The notes: a model not told the origin generated them from the sequence alone. A DNA stretch of 64,000 nt from Panacagrimonas sp052386745 (GCA_052386745.1 JBQTJW010000014.1:24883-88882); one strand, 5' to 3'. Shown: positions 45,874-54,924, counted from the stretch's first letter. A program made the numbers and translations.

Positions 45874-47915
45874 TGGATATCAAGCTGGGTACCCAGTTAT
45901 GCGTACTCCAGGGGTATAAGGGTCTGATTCCGGACCTCCGCTATTACTACCTGGGCCCATGGAATCGACTTAGCGCCGGGCTGCTCTTCTTCTACCGGCA
46001 GGAGCAATACCAGCGCGTCGGAATCGTCAACGTCGAGCGTTCAGAATTTGAGGCGCTGATCGATCCCGACACGAACATTCTTCTCTGCTCGGAAATGCAG
46101 TTACATCGTCCAGAATGGTTCGGGACTCATCAACATACCGATTTCTCCCAACTCGAAGACTACAGGTATCGTGCAAAGAAGGTGGATCACGAAGTTCGAA
46201 TCAGCAGTCGACTCGCGAAACTTGCCGATGCCTTAGCTGTAAGAAACAAGCTGCTCTCGCTTCCGGACCCGCTTCACGCCCTGCACCCGTTCGCGAAGGC
46301 AGCGGGCGCACATCCATATAGGTTCTGTGCTGATTACTTCGCGTACATCCTGCACGGATACGACCGCTGGGCGCTCATGACGCGCTGGTTCAACAACGGA
46401 ACCTGGGATCGCGAAGAAAAGGGCAAGAAGTTCGGTCGGCCAGCACTCGCTCGCAACTACGACTTCGTGTTCCCGATGACTCGTGCGATGCGGCGAAGCA
46501 TTGTATCTTTTGTGCGCAGGTCGAAAAGAAAGTTTGAGACATTTCGCGACCTTCATGACGAATACATTCGCGTCGTTTGTGACGTAAAAATCATCGAGAT
46601 TAATGGTCATAAGCGATTCGTCACCACGAGCGGCGTGCCCTTCCCCTCAGAAGGGCAGGCTTACCGCGTTGTCACTGAGGAACTCAAGCCCGAGGAGTAC
46701 CAAGAGCTGCTCGGTCGGGAAAAGAGCATCCGACCGAAGAGGAAATATAACCTCGGAAACTTCACGGGACAGTTCATCTGCAATCTGGAAGCTATCGAGT
46801 CGGATGGATTCGTCATTCATGAAGTATTGCGGTCCCTCATCGACGACCGGCCCACTGCCAGGCTCATCGTGGTACGCATTATCTGCTGTACTACTAGCAG
46901 GGTCGTTGGTGTTGGATTCTCGGTTGGGGGTGAAAAGAAGGAAGCCTACAGCTCCGCGTTCTACTCCATGGTCGCGGATCCGCGTGCGCTTGAACGTTAT
47001 TACGGACTGGATGAGGGAACGTTGGAGGGCTTTGTCGTCGGCGCACTCTCCGGATTTTCGACGACTGATAGAGGGCCTGGCGCGTGGTTGATCGTTATGG
47101 ACGAACTCGATAGCCGAAACCCCATTCGTACAACGGCGCCTACCGAAGAACCCCTTTCTAAAGCACCAGCCGAGAGTAGTCATCCCAGGTATCACGATGC
47201 CACAGAAGACAAGACGTTCCGGGAGGCAGACCTGACGATCGCAGGAGCGATAAAGCGGGAGTTTATTCGCGCTTTGCGCGATAACGAAACCAGCTCCATC
47301 GCGGATCGACTCACGGACGAGATGAAAGCCGAGTTTGTTCGGTTCGAACTTCCGGCAACGCCCAACGGCTTCTGGGAGTACAACCGCAGGAAAGGACGCA
47401 ACGCCGGTGACTCGGATATGGGCAATGACCAGGGGATCCGAGCATTTTGGACCGAAATCGCCGTAACGCTATGCCGCGACGGCGTGCTGCACAACGGGAG
47501 TAGCTATGGTTCGGACGAACTTATCGCGACCGGCGTGCTCGACAGGCTTGGCACAGCGCAGGAGATCGAGTTGACCGCCTATGCGCTCCCGTGTGCGATC
47601 GGATACCTGAAGGTTGATGTAGACGGAGAACTCGTCGAGGTCGAGCGCAACCGAAGGGTTCGAGCCGATATCCAGGAGTACGCCCTAACCGCTGCGGAAC
47701 TCGAACAGTCCCAGCGCAACGGCGCCCTACTGCGATCGGAGCAGCGAATGGCGGCGCAGGTTGCCAGGGTCGCGTCAGATATGCAGTCCGTGGCTCAGAC
47801 CGGGCAGTCGATCAATGGTGGACGCACACGACGCGGCAAGAAGCCGAGTGCTCGCAAGCGTTCGGGAGAGGATAAATCGGCTATTGCTGGCCACACCCGG
47901 TCAAGCGTCGTATGA
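45873..47915 (+). CDS. tnsB: TnsB-like DDE transposase
   Basis: A 680-aa Mu/TnsB-family transposase. The N-terminal DNA-binding half includes FAYILHGYDRWALMTRWF and GKKFGRPALARN, typical of the family. In the catalytic domain, Asp399 (TTDRGPG) and Glu434 (SKAPAESSHPR) are spaced 35 residues apart, like the second and third catalytic residues of Tn7 TnsB. The first position is odd: the usual D-A-T motif reads EAIESD, with Glu306 at the expected place and Asp311 five residues on (88 before Asp399). The C-terminus is basic (about 650-665), suiting TnsC contact. Its stop overlaps tnsC by 4 bp. Confidence 0.82.
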   Translation: MDIKLGTQLCVLQGYKGLIPDLRYYYLGPWNRLSAGLLFFYRQEQYQRVGIVNVERSEFEALIDPDTNILLCSEMQLHRPEWFGTHQHTDFSQLEDYRYRAKKVDHEVRISSRLAKLADALAVRNKLLSLPDPLHALHPFAKAAGAHPYRFCADYFAYILHGYDRWALMTRWFNNGTWDREEKGKKFGRPALARNYDFVFPMTRAMRRSIVSFVRRSKRKFETFRDLHDEYIRVVCDVKIIEINGHKRFVTTSGVPFPSEGQAYRVVTEELKPEEYQELLGREKSIRPKRKYNLGNFTGQFICNLEAIESDGFVIHEVLRSLIDDRPTARLIVVRIICCTTSRVVGVGFSVGGEKKEAYSSAFYSMVADPRALERYYGLDEGTLEGFVVGALSGFSTTDRGPGAWLIVMDELDSRNPIRTTAPTEEPLSKAPAESSHPRYHDATEDKTFREADLTIAGAIKREFIRALRDNETSSIADRLTDEMKAEFVRFELPATPNGFWEYNRRKGRNAGDSDMGNDQGIRAFWTEIAVTLCRDGVLHNGSSYGSDELIATGVLDRLGTAQEIELTAYALPCAIGYLKVDVDGELVEVERNRRVRADIQEYALTAAELEQSQRNGALLRSEQRMAAQVARVASDMQSVAQTGQSINGGRTRRGKKPSARKRSGEDKSAIAGHTRSSVV

Positions 47916-49357
47916 GCGCGTCGCCATGGGTCGACGCGTGGCGCCCCATACCCGACGACGGGGAGTTGGATGGCATCGTTGAGCGATACGCGATCCCGAT
48001 CAGGTCTGAACAGCGCGAGCCTTTTGAAATCGCGCAGGAGTTTGCGGCCGCCGCCGAGGAAATCTTTGTCTGCGACCCGCAAAGCCGTCTGCTGATTCGA
48101 GAAGTGCTTGCGGCTGGGCGCGCCTATACGGTCCGGAACTACCCGTCCATCGCCTACTTCGATGATCAAATGGCTTCCAGTAAGCCCCGTCGAAGGGCCA
48201 ATGCGGCCATTGTTCTAGATGGGCACTCAGGCGTTGGGAAAACGCAGCTTGTGAATGCGATCGAGCGCCTTCTGAGAAAGCGAGCGGGGACCGTCAATAC
48301 CGAGACGCTGCGGCAGCTGCCACTCAGGGTGGTGTGGAGGGCGGAATTCGAAGGCACGCGCAGTGTTGGAGACATCATCGAACAACTGATCGCCTCCGAG
48401 GGTGAGACGGACGCATCGATCAAAGACAGTGCAGTGCGAGGGAGGCCGGCTGAAAAACGGCTCTTAACGCGTGTCAAAAGGCGCAGCTATCGCGATGGGG
48501 TTGGCCTCGTGTTGGCCGACGAGATGCAGTTTGGATCCAACGGAGAGAGGTGTGCCTGGGTCGTGACCCTGTTGCTGCAACTCCTTGGGCTGGGACCGAT
48601 GCTGATCTATGTGACCAACTTCAATCTCATGCACAAGCTGGCAAAGAGACCGCCGCAGGACCGACGGCGGCTCTTGTCCCGAGAACTGACGATGAGGCCT
48701 TTCGAGGCCCCCGACAGCGACTGGATTCGCTTCGTGAAAGAGGTCATGAAGATTATTCCGGAGGCGTGGGCATTCCGTGCTGAAAGTGAGGCTGCGGAAT
48801 TGCTTCGCTACACCTTCGGTATCCGGGACAACCTGATCGACCTTCTCAGGGTGGCGCTTTTGATCGCTGGAGGGCAGCAAGTCAATGCGCAGGTAACTAA
48901 GGACATACTCCGGGCGGCATACAACTCTAGTGGGTATGCGGATCGTCGTGACATCGTGGAGGTCCTGATAGCAGGTAGCGCGGTTCGCCTCGGGATTACC
49001 GACCTCTACTCACCGCTGCGGGAACGCCGCGGCAGGGCTGAGGCAAATGGATCAGGCGTGGCCTCGAATATGGCCCCGGGAATGCCGCCTCAGGTCGATA
49101 CGAAGACGGGCCAGGGTACCGCTTCGAATGTCGTGCAGGCTGAGAAGGCGATTAACGAACGCAAGCAGAGGGTCCTCGATGCGATGCAAGAGGAACAGCT
49201 GCAGCGACCGAAGCGAGAATTAGTCGAAGACCAACGACGTACGCGTGCCGCACAGCGGCCGAAGGCAAAGGTCATCGCCTTTGATCCTAATCGTCGGCCG
49301 AGCTCCCTTGAGGACGTCATCAATGCCGCCGTCGATTTAGTAGACGACCGGCAATAG
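47912..49357 (+). CDS. tnsC: TnsC-like AAA+ regulator of transposition
   Basis: A 481-aa ATPase with Walker A LDGHSGVGKTQLV (about residue 105) and Walker B GVGLVLADEMQFG, followed by the sensor region LLIYVTNFNLM typical of TnsC. It links the TnsD-marked target to the TnsAB transposase. The C-terminal 120 residues are charged and low in hydrophobics. It overlaps tnsB by 4 bp (ATGA). Confidence 0.85.
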   Translation: MSASPWVDAWRPIPDDGELDGIVERYAIPIRSEQREPFEIAQEFAAAAEEIFVCDPQSRLLIREVLAAGRAYTVRNYPSIAYFDDQMASSKPRRRANAAIVLDGHSGVGKTQLVNAIERLLRKRAGTVNTETLRQLPLRVVWRAEFEGTRSVGDIIEQLIASEGETDASIKDSAVRGRPAEKRLLTRVKRRSYRDGVGLVLADEMQFGSNGERCAWVVTLLLQLLGLGPMLIYVTNFNLMHKLAKRPPQDRRRLLSRELTMRPFEAPDSDWIRFVKEVMKIIPEAWAFRAESEAAELLRYTFGIRDNLIDLLRVALLIAGGQQVNAQVTKDILRAAYNSSGYADRRDIVEVLIAGSAVRLGITDLYSPLRERRGRAEANGSGVASNMAPGMPPQVDTKTGQGTASNVVQAEKAINERKQRVLDAMQEEQLQRPKRELVEDQRRTRAAQRPKAKVIAFDPNRRPSSLEDVINAAVDLVDDRQ

Positions 49358-49369
49358 CACAGGAAAAGC

Positions 49370-49834
49370 ATGAGCTCAAAAGTAACGGGCCTCGGGCAGC
49401 CTATGGAAGTCGTTTCCAGCCTGGGAAACGACTATGCATGTCCGCACTGTGGGTGGGCCGTCGAATTGCGTGCCGACCTTGAAGAGGAGTGCCATCAGCG
49501 CGTACACCATTTGACGGTCCATGCATTTGAAGACGGGTATGGGTGTCCGATCGATGTCATAGGTGACATCGACGTGCTCAGGTTCAGCGAAGGTGCCGAT
49601 TCATGGGCGAGTGCCGCCCAAAGGGTTCGCGAAGCAATACTTCATCTCGTCGCGCCAGCCACTCGGGAGCAAGTGGGGTTGTGTCTGGAACTCCTGCGCG
49701 ATGAGGCGTTGGGACCGGACGTTGCGGATCGTGCGCGAAGGCCGTTCGATGAAGATCCGTCGGAGGACCCTGAAGTAATGATGCTCAAGTGGCTCGACCA
49801 TCGGTATCCGCCTATTGACCGGGGGGTGTCGTGA
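49370..49834 (+). CDS. Small zinc-ribbon-like protein of the tns operon
   Basis: A 154-aa acidic protein with an N-terminal metal motif CPHCGWAVELRADLEEECHQRVHH (CxxC, then C and His residues). The remainder is helical and rich in Asp/Glu near the C-terminus. It begins 12 bp after tnsC and overlaps the next gene by 4 bp, so it belongs to the tns operon. It is not a TniQ protein and I do not recognise the family. Confidence 0.68.
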   Translation: MSSKVTGLGQPMEVVSSLGNDYACPHCGWAVELRADLEEECHQRVHHLTVHAFEDGYGCPIDVIGDIDVLRFSEGADSWASAAQRVREAILHLVAPATREQVGLCLELLRDEALGPDVADRARRPFDEDPSEDPEVMMLKWLDHRYPPIDRGVS

Positions 49835-50217
49835 GGCAGCAAATGAAGGTTCGTCGGGCCGCCGAGATGTTGCGGGAAGCTCTCGCCGAAGGGCCGGCGA
49901 AAATGGGTGTCCAGCAAATGTCGGTCGATGCGTTCGTGGCCGAACTAGGTCGGACAGGACGGCGTGTGCTCCTCGCATACTTCAGGAGTGCAGCGGGACA
50001 ATGCCGACTTCAGGAGTTGGAGGTAGACCGCGTCCTCCTTGCTCGAGCCAGGCGCCGGGCAAGAGCGGTGTTCGGCGATACAGACATGGCCGAAGACTGG
50101 CTCTGGAGCTATTGCGGCGCGTTGGGAAGGACTCCACTCGAGTTGCTGCGTGATCGGAATGGGTACGAAAACGTGCTTCGCGAGCTCACCGCAATCGAGC
50201 ATGGGCTTCCGGTTTAG
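49831..50217 (+). CDS. DUF2384 (Xre/MbcA/ParS toxin-binding) antitoxin-like protein
   Basis: A 128-aa protein with a GTG start overlapping the previous stop. Its C-terminus (GALGRTPLELLRDRNGYENVLRELTAIEHGLPV) is the toxin-binding fold of Xre/MbcA/ParS antitoxins. Such antitoxins normally pair with a RES-domain toxin, which is not encoded next to it. The N-terminal segment may be DNA-binding. Its place at the end of the tns operon suggests it was adopted for element maintenance or regulation. Confidence 0.72.
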   Translation: MRQQMKVRRAAEMLREALAEGPAKMGVQQMSVDAFVAELGRTGRRVLLAYFRSAAGQCRLQELEVDRVLLARARRRARAVFGDTDMAEDWLWSYCGALGRTPLELLRDRNGYENVLRELTAIEHGLPV

Positions 50218-50227
50218 CCACCAGTTG

Positions 50228-50593
50228 ATGACCGTGCCCATGCAAACATTTCTAAGCCGGGTTCGAAACCTAATCACCGTGGCCCGGGCTCTGCGAGTGG
50301 CGCCCGGTCCACGTTGGTCACTCGCAATAAGACTGGTGCGACTTTCACGATACTCGCTTGATGAGTTGGATTACCTGACCCAGCGCGAAGACGGATTACA
50401 GGAGGTTCGGGACACATCGGAATGGCCAGCAGGCGCGACCTCGACGGAGGTGAGGTTCTCCGACATCAAGGAAGCAAAGCCGGGTCGACTCACCAAAGCT
50501 GAATTCATCAACGTCCTGAGTGGAGGTACACCGGGAGAGTCTGGACGAGCGCTCAGTAAGCGGCTCCAGAGGGACGAGGGACGCGGAAGGTGA
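50228..50593 (+). CDS. Hypothetical 121-aa protein following the DUF2384 gene
   Basis: The frame opens 10 bp after the DUF2384 stop with MTVPMQTFLSRVRNLITVARAL, followed by a basic, helical sequence ending LSKRLQRDEGRGR. It is not recognised and is not a RES or PIN toxin. Codon use is plausible and the tight spacing favours a real gene. The next gene is convergent, with 121 bp between the stops. Confidence 0.45.
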   Translation: MTVPMQTFLSRVRNLITVARALRVAPGPRWSLAIRLVRLSRYSLDELDYLTQREDGLQEVRDTSEWPAGATSTEVRFSDIKEAKPGRLTKAEFINVLSGGTPGESGRALSKRLQRDEGRGR

Positions 50594-50714
50594 AGCTGGT
50601 TTCCAGCGCGGCCCACGACCGCCGTGATCGTTTTCCCGCGTCATACGGCGCGACTCGAAGTAGTGGCCGACATCATAGGTATCCCAATGCGGGTCGCATT
50701 CACGGCTGGCCTGG

Positions 50715-51770
50715 TCACCCTTCCGCCGCCGGGAGTGGCGTCCGAGTAAGCGGTTCCCACGGGTCGACGGGCGATGCAAAAAATCGGCTGACGTCCGCCA
50801 TCGCATTCTGCGCCGCAGATACTGCAAGTGATGGAAGTCGATCGCGCGCCGCCTTCCAATTGTCCAGCGATATCGGAGGATCCAACGGCGGCGTGTCGAG
50901 TCGTACCACGTTAGGCGCACCGAGCAGGAGGCGACTCTGCCCAAGCGCATTGAGCGACTGCAGCCTCATCACGGTGAATATCAGGTCGAGCCATGGGATC
51001 ACGCCACCGTGCCGTACCCTCGCCGGGCGAAATGAGTAAGGGTCGTCTCCACACCCGAGGCTCAATACTTCGACCTGAACGTGAGCGAGATTGAAGCAGC
51101 TCAGCGCGTCGACCACAGCAATCATGATCGGGTTGTTCGCCCAGATGCCCCCGTCGATCAGCAGATGGTTCTGCTCCGCCAGCGGTTGGAAGTACGTAGG
51201 CGCGGCGGATGTTGCCATGGCAACCGTCGTCATGGCCTTGGGACCGTCCAGGTAGAAATCTGGGTGGTGAGGCGTCTTGTAGATGTACACGTCCCCATGC
51301 GTGCCCTCGAACGACGGGATGCAGAGGCGGTTGCCGGCCTGTGCGAGTGTTCGATCACCCAAGACCTCGCCGAGCAGCCCGCGGATCGGTTCGCGGTCAT
51401 AGCGAAACTTCACCAAGCTGCGCAGCCACTCCCACCGTCCGACCCAAGCTCCCCATCCATGATCCTTCGGCGGCGGGAAGATCACGTTGCCGCGTTCGAG
51501 ATAGAACGTCGCGATCTGGTCCGCCGTAAGACCAGCCGATAGGCCCAGGGCGATGATGCCGCCCGTGGATGTGCCTGCAATCATGTCGAAGCAGGACATT
51601 GCTGAGGCACCGTCCAGGTAGCGTCGCTCGAACTCCGCCAAGACCACCGCAGGGAAGATGCCGCGGATACCCCCGCCGTCGATGCTCAAGATCCGGAAGG
51701 TGCGGTCTGCCGGCCACGGGAGCTGTGCACGCCGGTGCTTGATGGATCCGGCAGATCTAGGTGGCAGCAT
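50715..51770 (-). CDS. capV: CBASS effector: patatin-like phospholipase (CapV type)
   Basis: A 351-aa patatin-fold lipase. The oxyanion motif is DGGGIRGIFP, the nucleophile elbow GTSTGG, and the catalytic Asp lies in DGGIWANNP. In CBASS, CapV is switched on by the cyclic nucleotide second messenger and degrades the inner membrane, killing the infected cell. It is the last gene of the minus-strand CBASS operon and overlaps the E2-like gene by 14 bp. Confidence 0.92.
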   Translation of the reverse strand: MLPPRSAGSIKHRRAQLPWPADRTFRILSIDGGGIRGIFPAVVLAEFERRYLDGASAMSCFDMIAGTSTGGIIALGLSAGLTADQIATFYLERGNVIFPPPKDHGWGAWVGRWEWLRSLVKFRYDREPIRGLLGEVLGDRTLAQAGNRLCIPSFEGTHGDVYIYKTPHHPDFYLDGPKAMTTVAMATSAAPTYFQPLAEQNHLLIDGGIWANNPIMIAVVDALSCFNLAHVQVEVLSLGCGDDPYSFRPARVRHGGVIPWLDLIFTVMRLQSLNALGQSRLLLGAPNVVRLDTPPLDPPISLDNWKAARDRLPSLAVSAAQNAMADVSRFFASPVDPWEPLTRTPLPAAEG

Positions 51771-52239
51771 CGGACGCCTCAGGTGAGGTGGGAGCCGGCA
51801 GAACTGTGGGATGTCGGCCGCCGCCGAGCCATTCCCCCCTCGAGCGCCAGATCTCGTAGCAGGTGAGCCAGTTGATAGTCCACGGGACCAGGGTCTGGGC
51901 GACGAGAAGCGCGTGCGACCACTCCTGTGCCGCGGGGTCGTAGAGGCACAGGAAAGGCAACGTGGGATCTGCCTCGTTCTTGTAGATGTGGGGAATGGGC
52001 TCGAGCGGTGCCACCGCTCGCCGCGATAGCCGCGGCGCCAGCACGGTGACGCGGGGAACGCCGCCGATTCCCGCGCTCCGAGCCCCTTTGGGCGTCTGCA
52101 GGACGATCTGGACCATGTACTCCACAGCGAGCGGGCGCAGTGGCCCGCGCCAAGTGAGCCGCTCGCCCGCGCGACCGGTCAGCCTGAAATCCGGCCAGTC
52201 CAGCCGCATTGCAGCGATCTGGGCATCGGCGGATTTCAT
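51757..52239 (-). CDS. CBASS-associated E2-like (ubiquitin-conjugating fold) protein
   Basis: A 160-aa protein. The segment PHIYKNEADPTLPFLCLYDP, then EWSHALLVAQTLVPWTINWLTCYE and WRSRGEWLGGG, matches the short prokaryotic E2-like proteins found between a CD-NTase and its effector; the Cys in FLCLYD is the candidate catalytic residue. Short type II CBASS lack a separate E1, and none is present here. It would prime the CD-NTase by conjugation. Start and stop overlap both neighbours (TGATG with the CD-NTase). Confidence 0.65.
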   Translation of the reverse strand: MKSADAQIAAMRLDWPDFRLTGRAGERLTWRGPLRPLAVEYMVQIVLQTPKGARSAGIGGVPRVTVLAPRLSRRAVAPLEPIPHIYKNEADPTLPFLCLYDPAAQEWSHALLVAQTLVPWTINWLTCYEIWRSRGEWLGGGRHPTVLPAPTSPEASDAAT

Positions 52240-53471
52240 CAGTCGCCGTAGAACCGGTGCGGCGGCGTGCGCTGTGCGTAGGCCGAGGTGCCAGCGGACA
52301 GGCCAACGAGCGCTGCACTGCCGGTCGCCACGGACCGAGACGGGACGTACAAGCTGCTGCCGTTGCTGATACGAGTCCCGAGCTGTTCTTCGAGGGCCTT
52401 GACCGCCTCGGTGGACGGACTTTCGCCGAAGAGGTCGGACAGGATCCCCCGCATCTCCTCGAGCTCGCAGCCACTCTTGAGGCGTTCGACCTGGTCGACG
52501 AGATGGTCCAGATCCTCGATGAAGAGATCCTGCTCGGATGCGTGGGCCGGCCAGCGGTCGGTGAACACGTCGCCCGGGCAGACCGGATTGCGCACCTCGA
52601 TCAGCGTTCCTGCCGAGGCGCATTCGACCAGGAGATCACGGAGCCTTTGCGTCTGATACAGCAACTCGTCCGACAGGCAGCGCGTGTGGCCCGCGTGGTC
52701 GGCGACCAGCTTGGTGAGCATCACGGAGGGCGGCCGTCGCACGAGTCGCCGGTCGTAACGCACGTTGCGGAAGCGCTTCAGCAGCTGGAGCACGATCAGC
52801 GCCATCGACTTGCGATACAGGTGCTCCTGCTCCGGAATGGGATCCTGCGGCGCCTCATCGAAGGTGAGGCTCTTCGCCAGCGCTTCGTACTCGTCCGCGA
52901 ATCGAATCTCTTGCGGAGTGTTTGCCTTGAACCATTCTGCGAATCCGAAGGGGTTGGCGATGCACCGGTACCCGGGGATGTGGGGCGTCTCGTGCTTGTG
53001 ATGGAACAGGACGCTCTCGCGCTCCGGCGTGCCGTCGCGTCGGATCATCGGGGTGATGTCGATGTGCATGCCGTCGGCGTAGGTGACGGTGACGCACCGG
53101 CAGCGCCGCTCGACACAGCCGTAGTAACGCGAGCCCGGCTCACTGCGGATCGCCTTGTAGAGCAGATCCAGGACCTGCGACGGCGTCACCGACATGTTCA
53201 GCATCAACTGCGCGATGAAGTCGACGTCGAACTTGTCGGTCGTCAGCCGCGAAGCGATGGTCGCGCCGATCGCCATCGATCCCTGCGGGTAGAACAGGGC
53301 GATCAGCCCCGCCAGCAGGCTACCCTCGCGCTCTAGGTAGGAAGCGAGCGCCTTGTACCGGGCGACCGCCTTGCCGTAGTTGGTGGCGCTGAGCTGGATG
53401 CGAACCGCGACCTCCGCCAGTAGAAGATCCTGCACATTCGAGAACGAGGGCAACGAGGGTCGATGACGCAT
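52239..53471 (-). CDS. CD-NTase (cyclic nucleotide synthase) of CBASS
   Basis: A 410-aa nucleotidyltransferase. The GS motif is YPQGSMAIGA, the metal-binding pair is FDVDF, and the third Asp is in MHIDITP. The rest is the helical PAP/OAS1-like lobe with FRNVRYDRRLVRRPPSVML. On phage infection it should make the second messenger that activates the CapV phospholipase. Start: AGGAAGG lies 6 bp before the ATG at 53471; an ATG at 53504 has no such site. The C-terminal tail (TPPHRFYGD) may be the site modified by the E2-like protein. Confidence 0.9.
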   Translation of the reverse strand: MRHRPSLPSFSNVQDLLLAEVAVRIQLSATNYGKAVARYKALASYLEREGSLLAGLIALFYPQGSMAIGATIASRLTTDKFDVDFIAQLMLNMSVTPSQVLDLLYKAIRSEPGSRYYGCVERRCRCVTVTYADGMHIDITPMIRRDGTPERESVLFHHKHETPHIPGYRCIANPFGFAEWFKANTPQEIRFADEYEALAKSLTFDEAPQDPIPEQEHLYRKSMALIVLQLLKRFRNVRYDRRLVRRPPSVMLTKLVADHAGHTRCLSDELLYQTQRLRDLLVECASAGTLIEVRNPVCPGDVFTDRWPAHASEQDLFIEDLDHLVDQVERLKSGCELEEMRGILSDLFGESPSTEAVKALEEQLGTRISNGSSLYVPSRSVATGSAALVGLSAGTSAYAQRTPPHRFYGD

Positions 53472-53543
53472 TGAGAGCCTTCCTGCCCGGTTCTCGGGCA
53501 TCAATCGACGGGGTTGCGCCCGCCACGCCTTGGTACTACGCTA

Positions 53544-53564
53544 CTTGTCTGATGAAGCAACACG
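53544..53564. promoter_or_regulatory. First CapH-type operator candidate
   Basis: Contains TTGTCTGATGAAGCAACACG, which matches the second candidate at 53620-53639 at 15 of 20 positions, including both ends (TTGTCTGA and CAACACG). It sits in the divergent promoter region, nearer to the CD-NTase gene. Confidence 0.5.
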
Positions 53565-53618
53565 AACAACAACACAAAACCCGAAGAAGTCATATGTGGC
53601 CAGTCAGATGCGAGAACT

Positions 53619-53639
53619 GTTGTCTGAATGGACAACACG
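53619..53639. promoter_or_regulatory. Second CapH-type operator candidate (palindromic)
   Basis: GTTGTC-TGAATG-GACAAC is a perfect 6-bp-arm palindrome (53619-53636) and forms part of TTGTCTGAATGGACAACACG. It lies 37 bp before the HTH regulator start, a natural place for CapH autoregulation. Confidence 0.58.
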
Positions 53640-53675
53640 TTACGCTAGTCACGATATCCGGGTCAACGGGCGCTC

Positions 53676-54068
53676 GTGGCTGATACCGGATTTGGTTCTC
53701 TGCTTCGTGCGTTGCGCGAAGATCGCCGCTACTCGCTGCGTGAGTTAGCCGAGTTCTCAGGCGTCGACCACGCCTACATCTACCGCCTTGAGAAGGGCGA
53801 GAAAGAATCACCATCGGAAGAGGTCTTGGCAAAGTTGAGCCGTGTGCTCAAGCCGGATGCTCGCGTTGCGAAGATGCTCTCGTATCTTTCAGTCCACCCA
53901 CAGGTAGAGCCCGCCTTGGTGCTGCATGTCTTGTCGCAGCCCTCGGTGAGCTACGACGTCTTCGAGATGGCGGCCGCGACATCGTTCCGCGGCGCAGCGC
54001 GGCCTGAACCCGAGAAGCTGATTGCACGTATCCATCGAATCCTCAGCGAAGAGGACTCGGATGGATGA
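53676..54068 (+). CDS. capH: XRE-family HTH repressor of CBASS (CapH type)
   Basis: A 130-aa protein with a GTG start and an N-terminal XRE HTH (LREDRRYSLRELAEFSGVDHAYIYRLEKGEKES). It is divergent from the CBASS operon and followed by an ImmA-type metallopeptidase overlapping it by 8 bp. This is the CapH-CapP arrangement, in which CapH represses CBASS until CapP cleaves it, often on DNA damage. Assigned by context and architecture. Confidence 0.82.
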   Translation: MADTGFGSLLRALREDRRYSLRELAEFSGVDHAYIYRLEKGEKESPSEEVLAKLSRVLKPDARVAKMLSYLSVHPQVEPALVLHVLSQPSVSYDVFEMAAATSFRGAARPEPEKLIARIHRILSEEDSDG

Positions 54069-54924
54069 AGTCGGCGCTGTAGCGCGTGCGCGAGAGCTGG
54101 TCTCGGCAGTGAATCCGAAAACCGTACCGATTCCGGTCGAGGATTACGTCAGGCACGTTGGCGGCGTACTGAAAGTCATTGACGACATGGGCCCCGATGA
54201 GCCCGGCATGTCTTTCGTGAAGAAGGGCAAGCTGTACGTGTGCGTCAACCAGCTCGACTCTCCCGAGCGGCAGCGATTCACGGCCTGCCATGAAGTCGCA
54301 CACTACGTTCTGGGGCTTCCCTCGGAGCACGCCCACGTGGCGTGGTGGAGCTATACCAAGCGTCCCCAAGCCGAGATCCTCTGCGACGTCTTCGCCGCGG
54401 AACTTCTTCTCCCTTGGCAACTGTTTAAGCCGCAAGCCGATCGGATCGCGCTGGGGTTTGCTGGCCTCGATGCACTCGCACGACTGTTCGACGCATCAGT
54501 GTCGTGCACGGGATCCAGGTTCGCGACGGTCATCGGGCATCCATGCGCGTTTGTGCTCGTAGAACAAGGACACATCCGTTACGCCTCGCGTTCGACAGCG
54601 TTGCGAACCATGCACGCATGGATCACACCCCGGACGCAGATCGCACCCGAAACGGTCGCCGCAAGACTTCGCGCCGGAACTCATGACGGCACCCTCGAAG
54701 AAGTAGATCCAGACCTATGGTTCGAGGATTGGAACAGTGGTGGCGCGCTGTTCGAAGAAGCTCGGCACTTGACGCGCTGGGATCAGACCTTGGTCCTGCT
54801 CTGGGGCGAGGAAGACGAAATCGAGACCGCCAAGCCACGCTTCGTTCAAGAGACTCGGAGAGACGAGGAGTACCGCGAGCTCGATGGCAACCTGCCCTGG
54901 CCTGGCAACAAGCGACGAAAATAA
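54061..54924 (+). CDS. capP: ImmA/IrrE metallopeptidase of CBASS control (CapP type)
   Basis: A 287-aa protein with the zinc motif HEVAH (CHEVAHYVLGLP) near residue 80, and a distal acidic ligand segment EILCDVFAAELLLP. ImmA/IrrE proteases cut HTH repressors. Pairing with the preceding HTH gene makes it the probable activator that releases the CBASS operon from repression. The C-terminal half (about 140-287) may be the sensing domain. The start is the ATG at 54061, inside the capH 3' end. Confidence 0.85.
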   Translation: MDEVGAVARARELVSAVNPKTVPIPVEDYVRHVGGVLKVIDDMGPDEPGMSFVKKGKLYVCVNQLDSPERQRFTACHEVAHYVLGLPSEHAHVAWWSYTKRPQAEILCDVFAAELLLPWQLFKPQADRIALGFAGLDALARLFDASVSCTGSRFATVIGHPCAFVLVEQGHIRYASRSTALRTMHAWITPRTQIAPETVAARLRAGTHDGTLEEVDPDLWFEDWNSGGALFEEARHLTRWDQTLVLLWGEEDEIETAKPRFVQETRRDEEYRELDGNLPWPGNKRRK

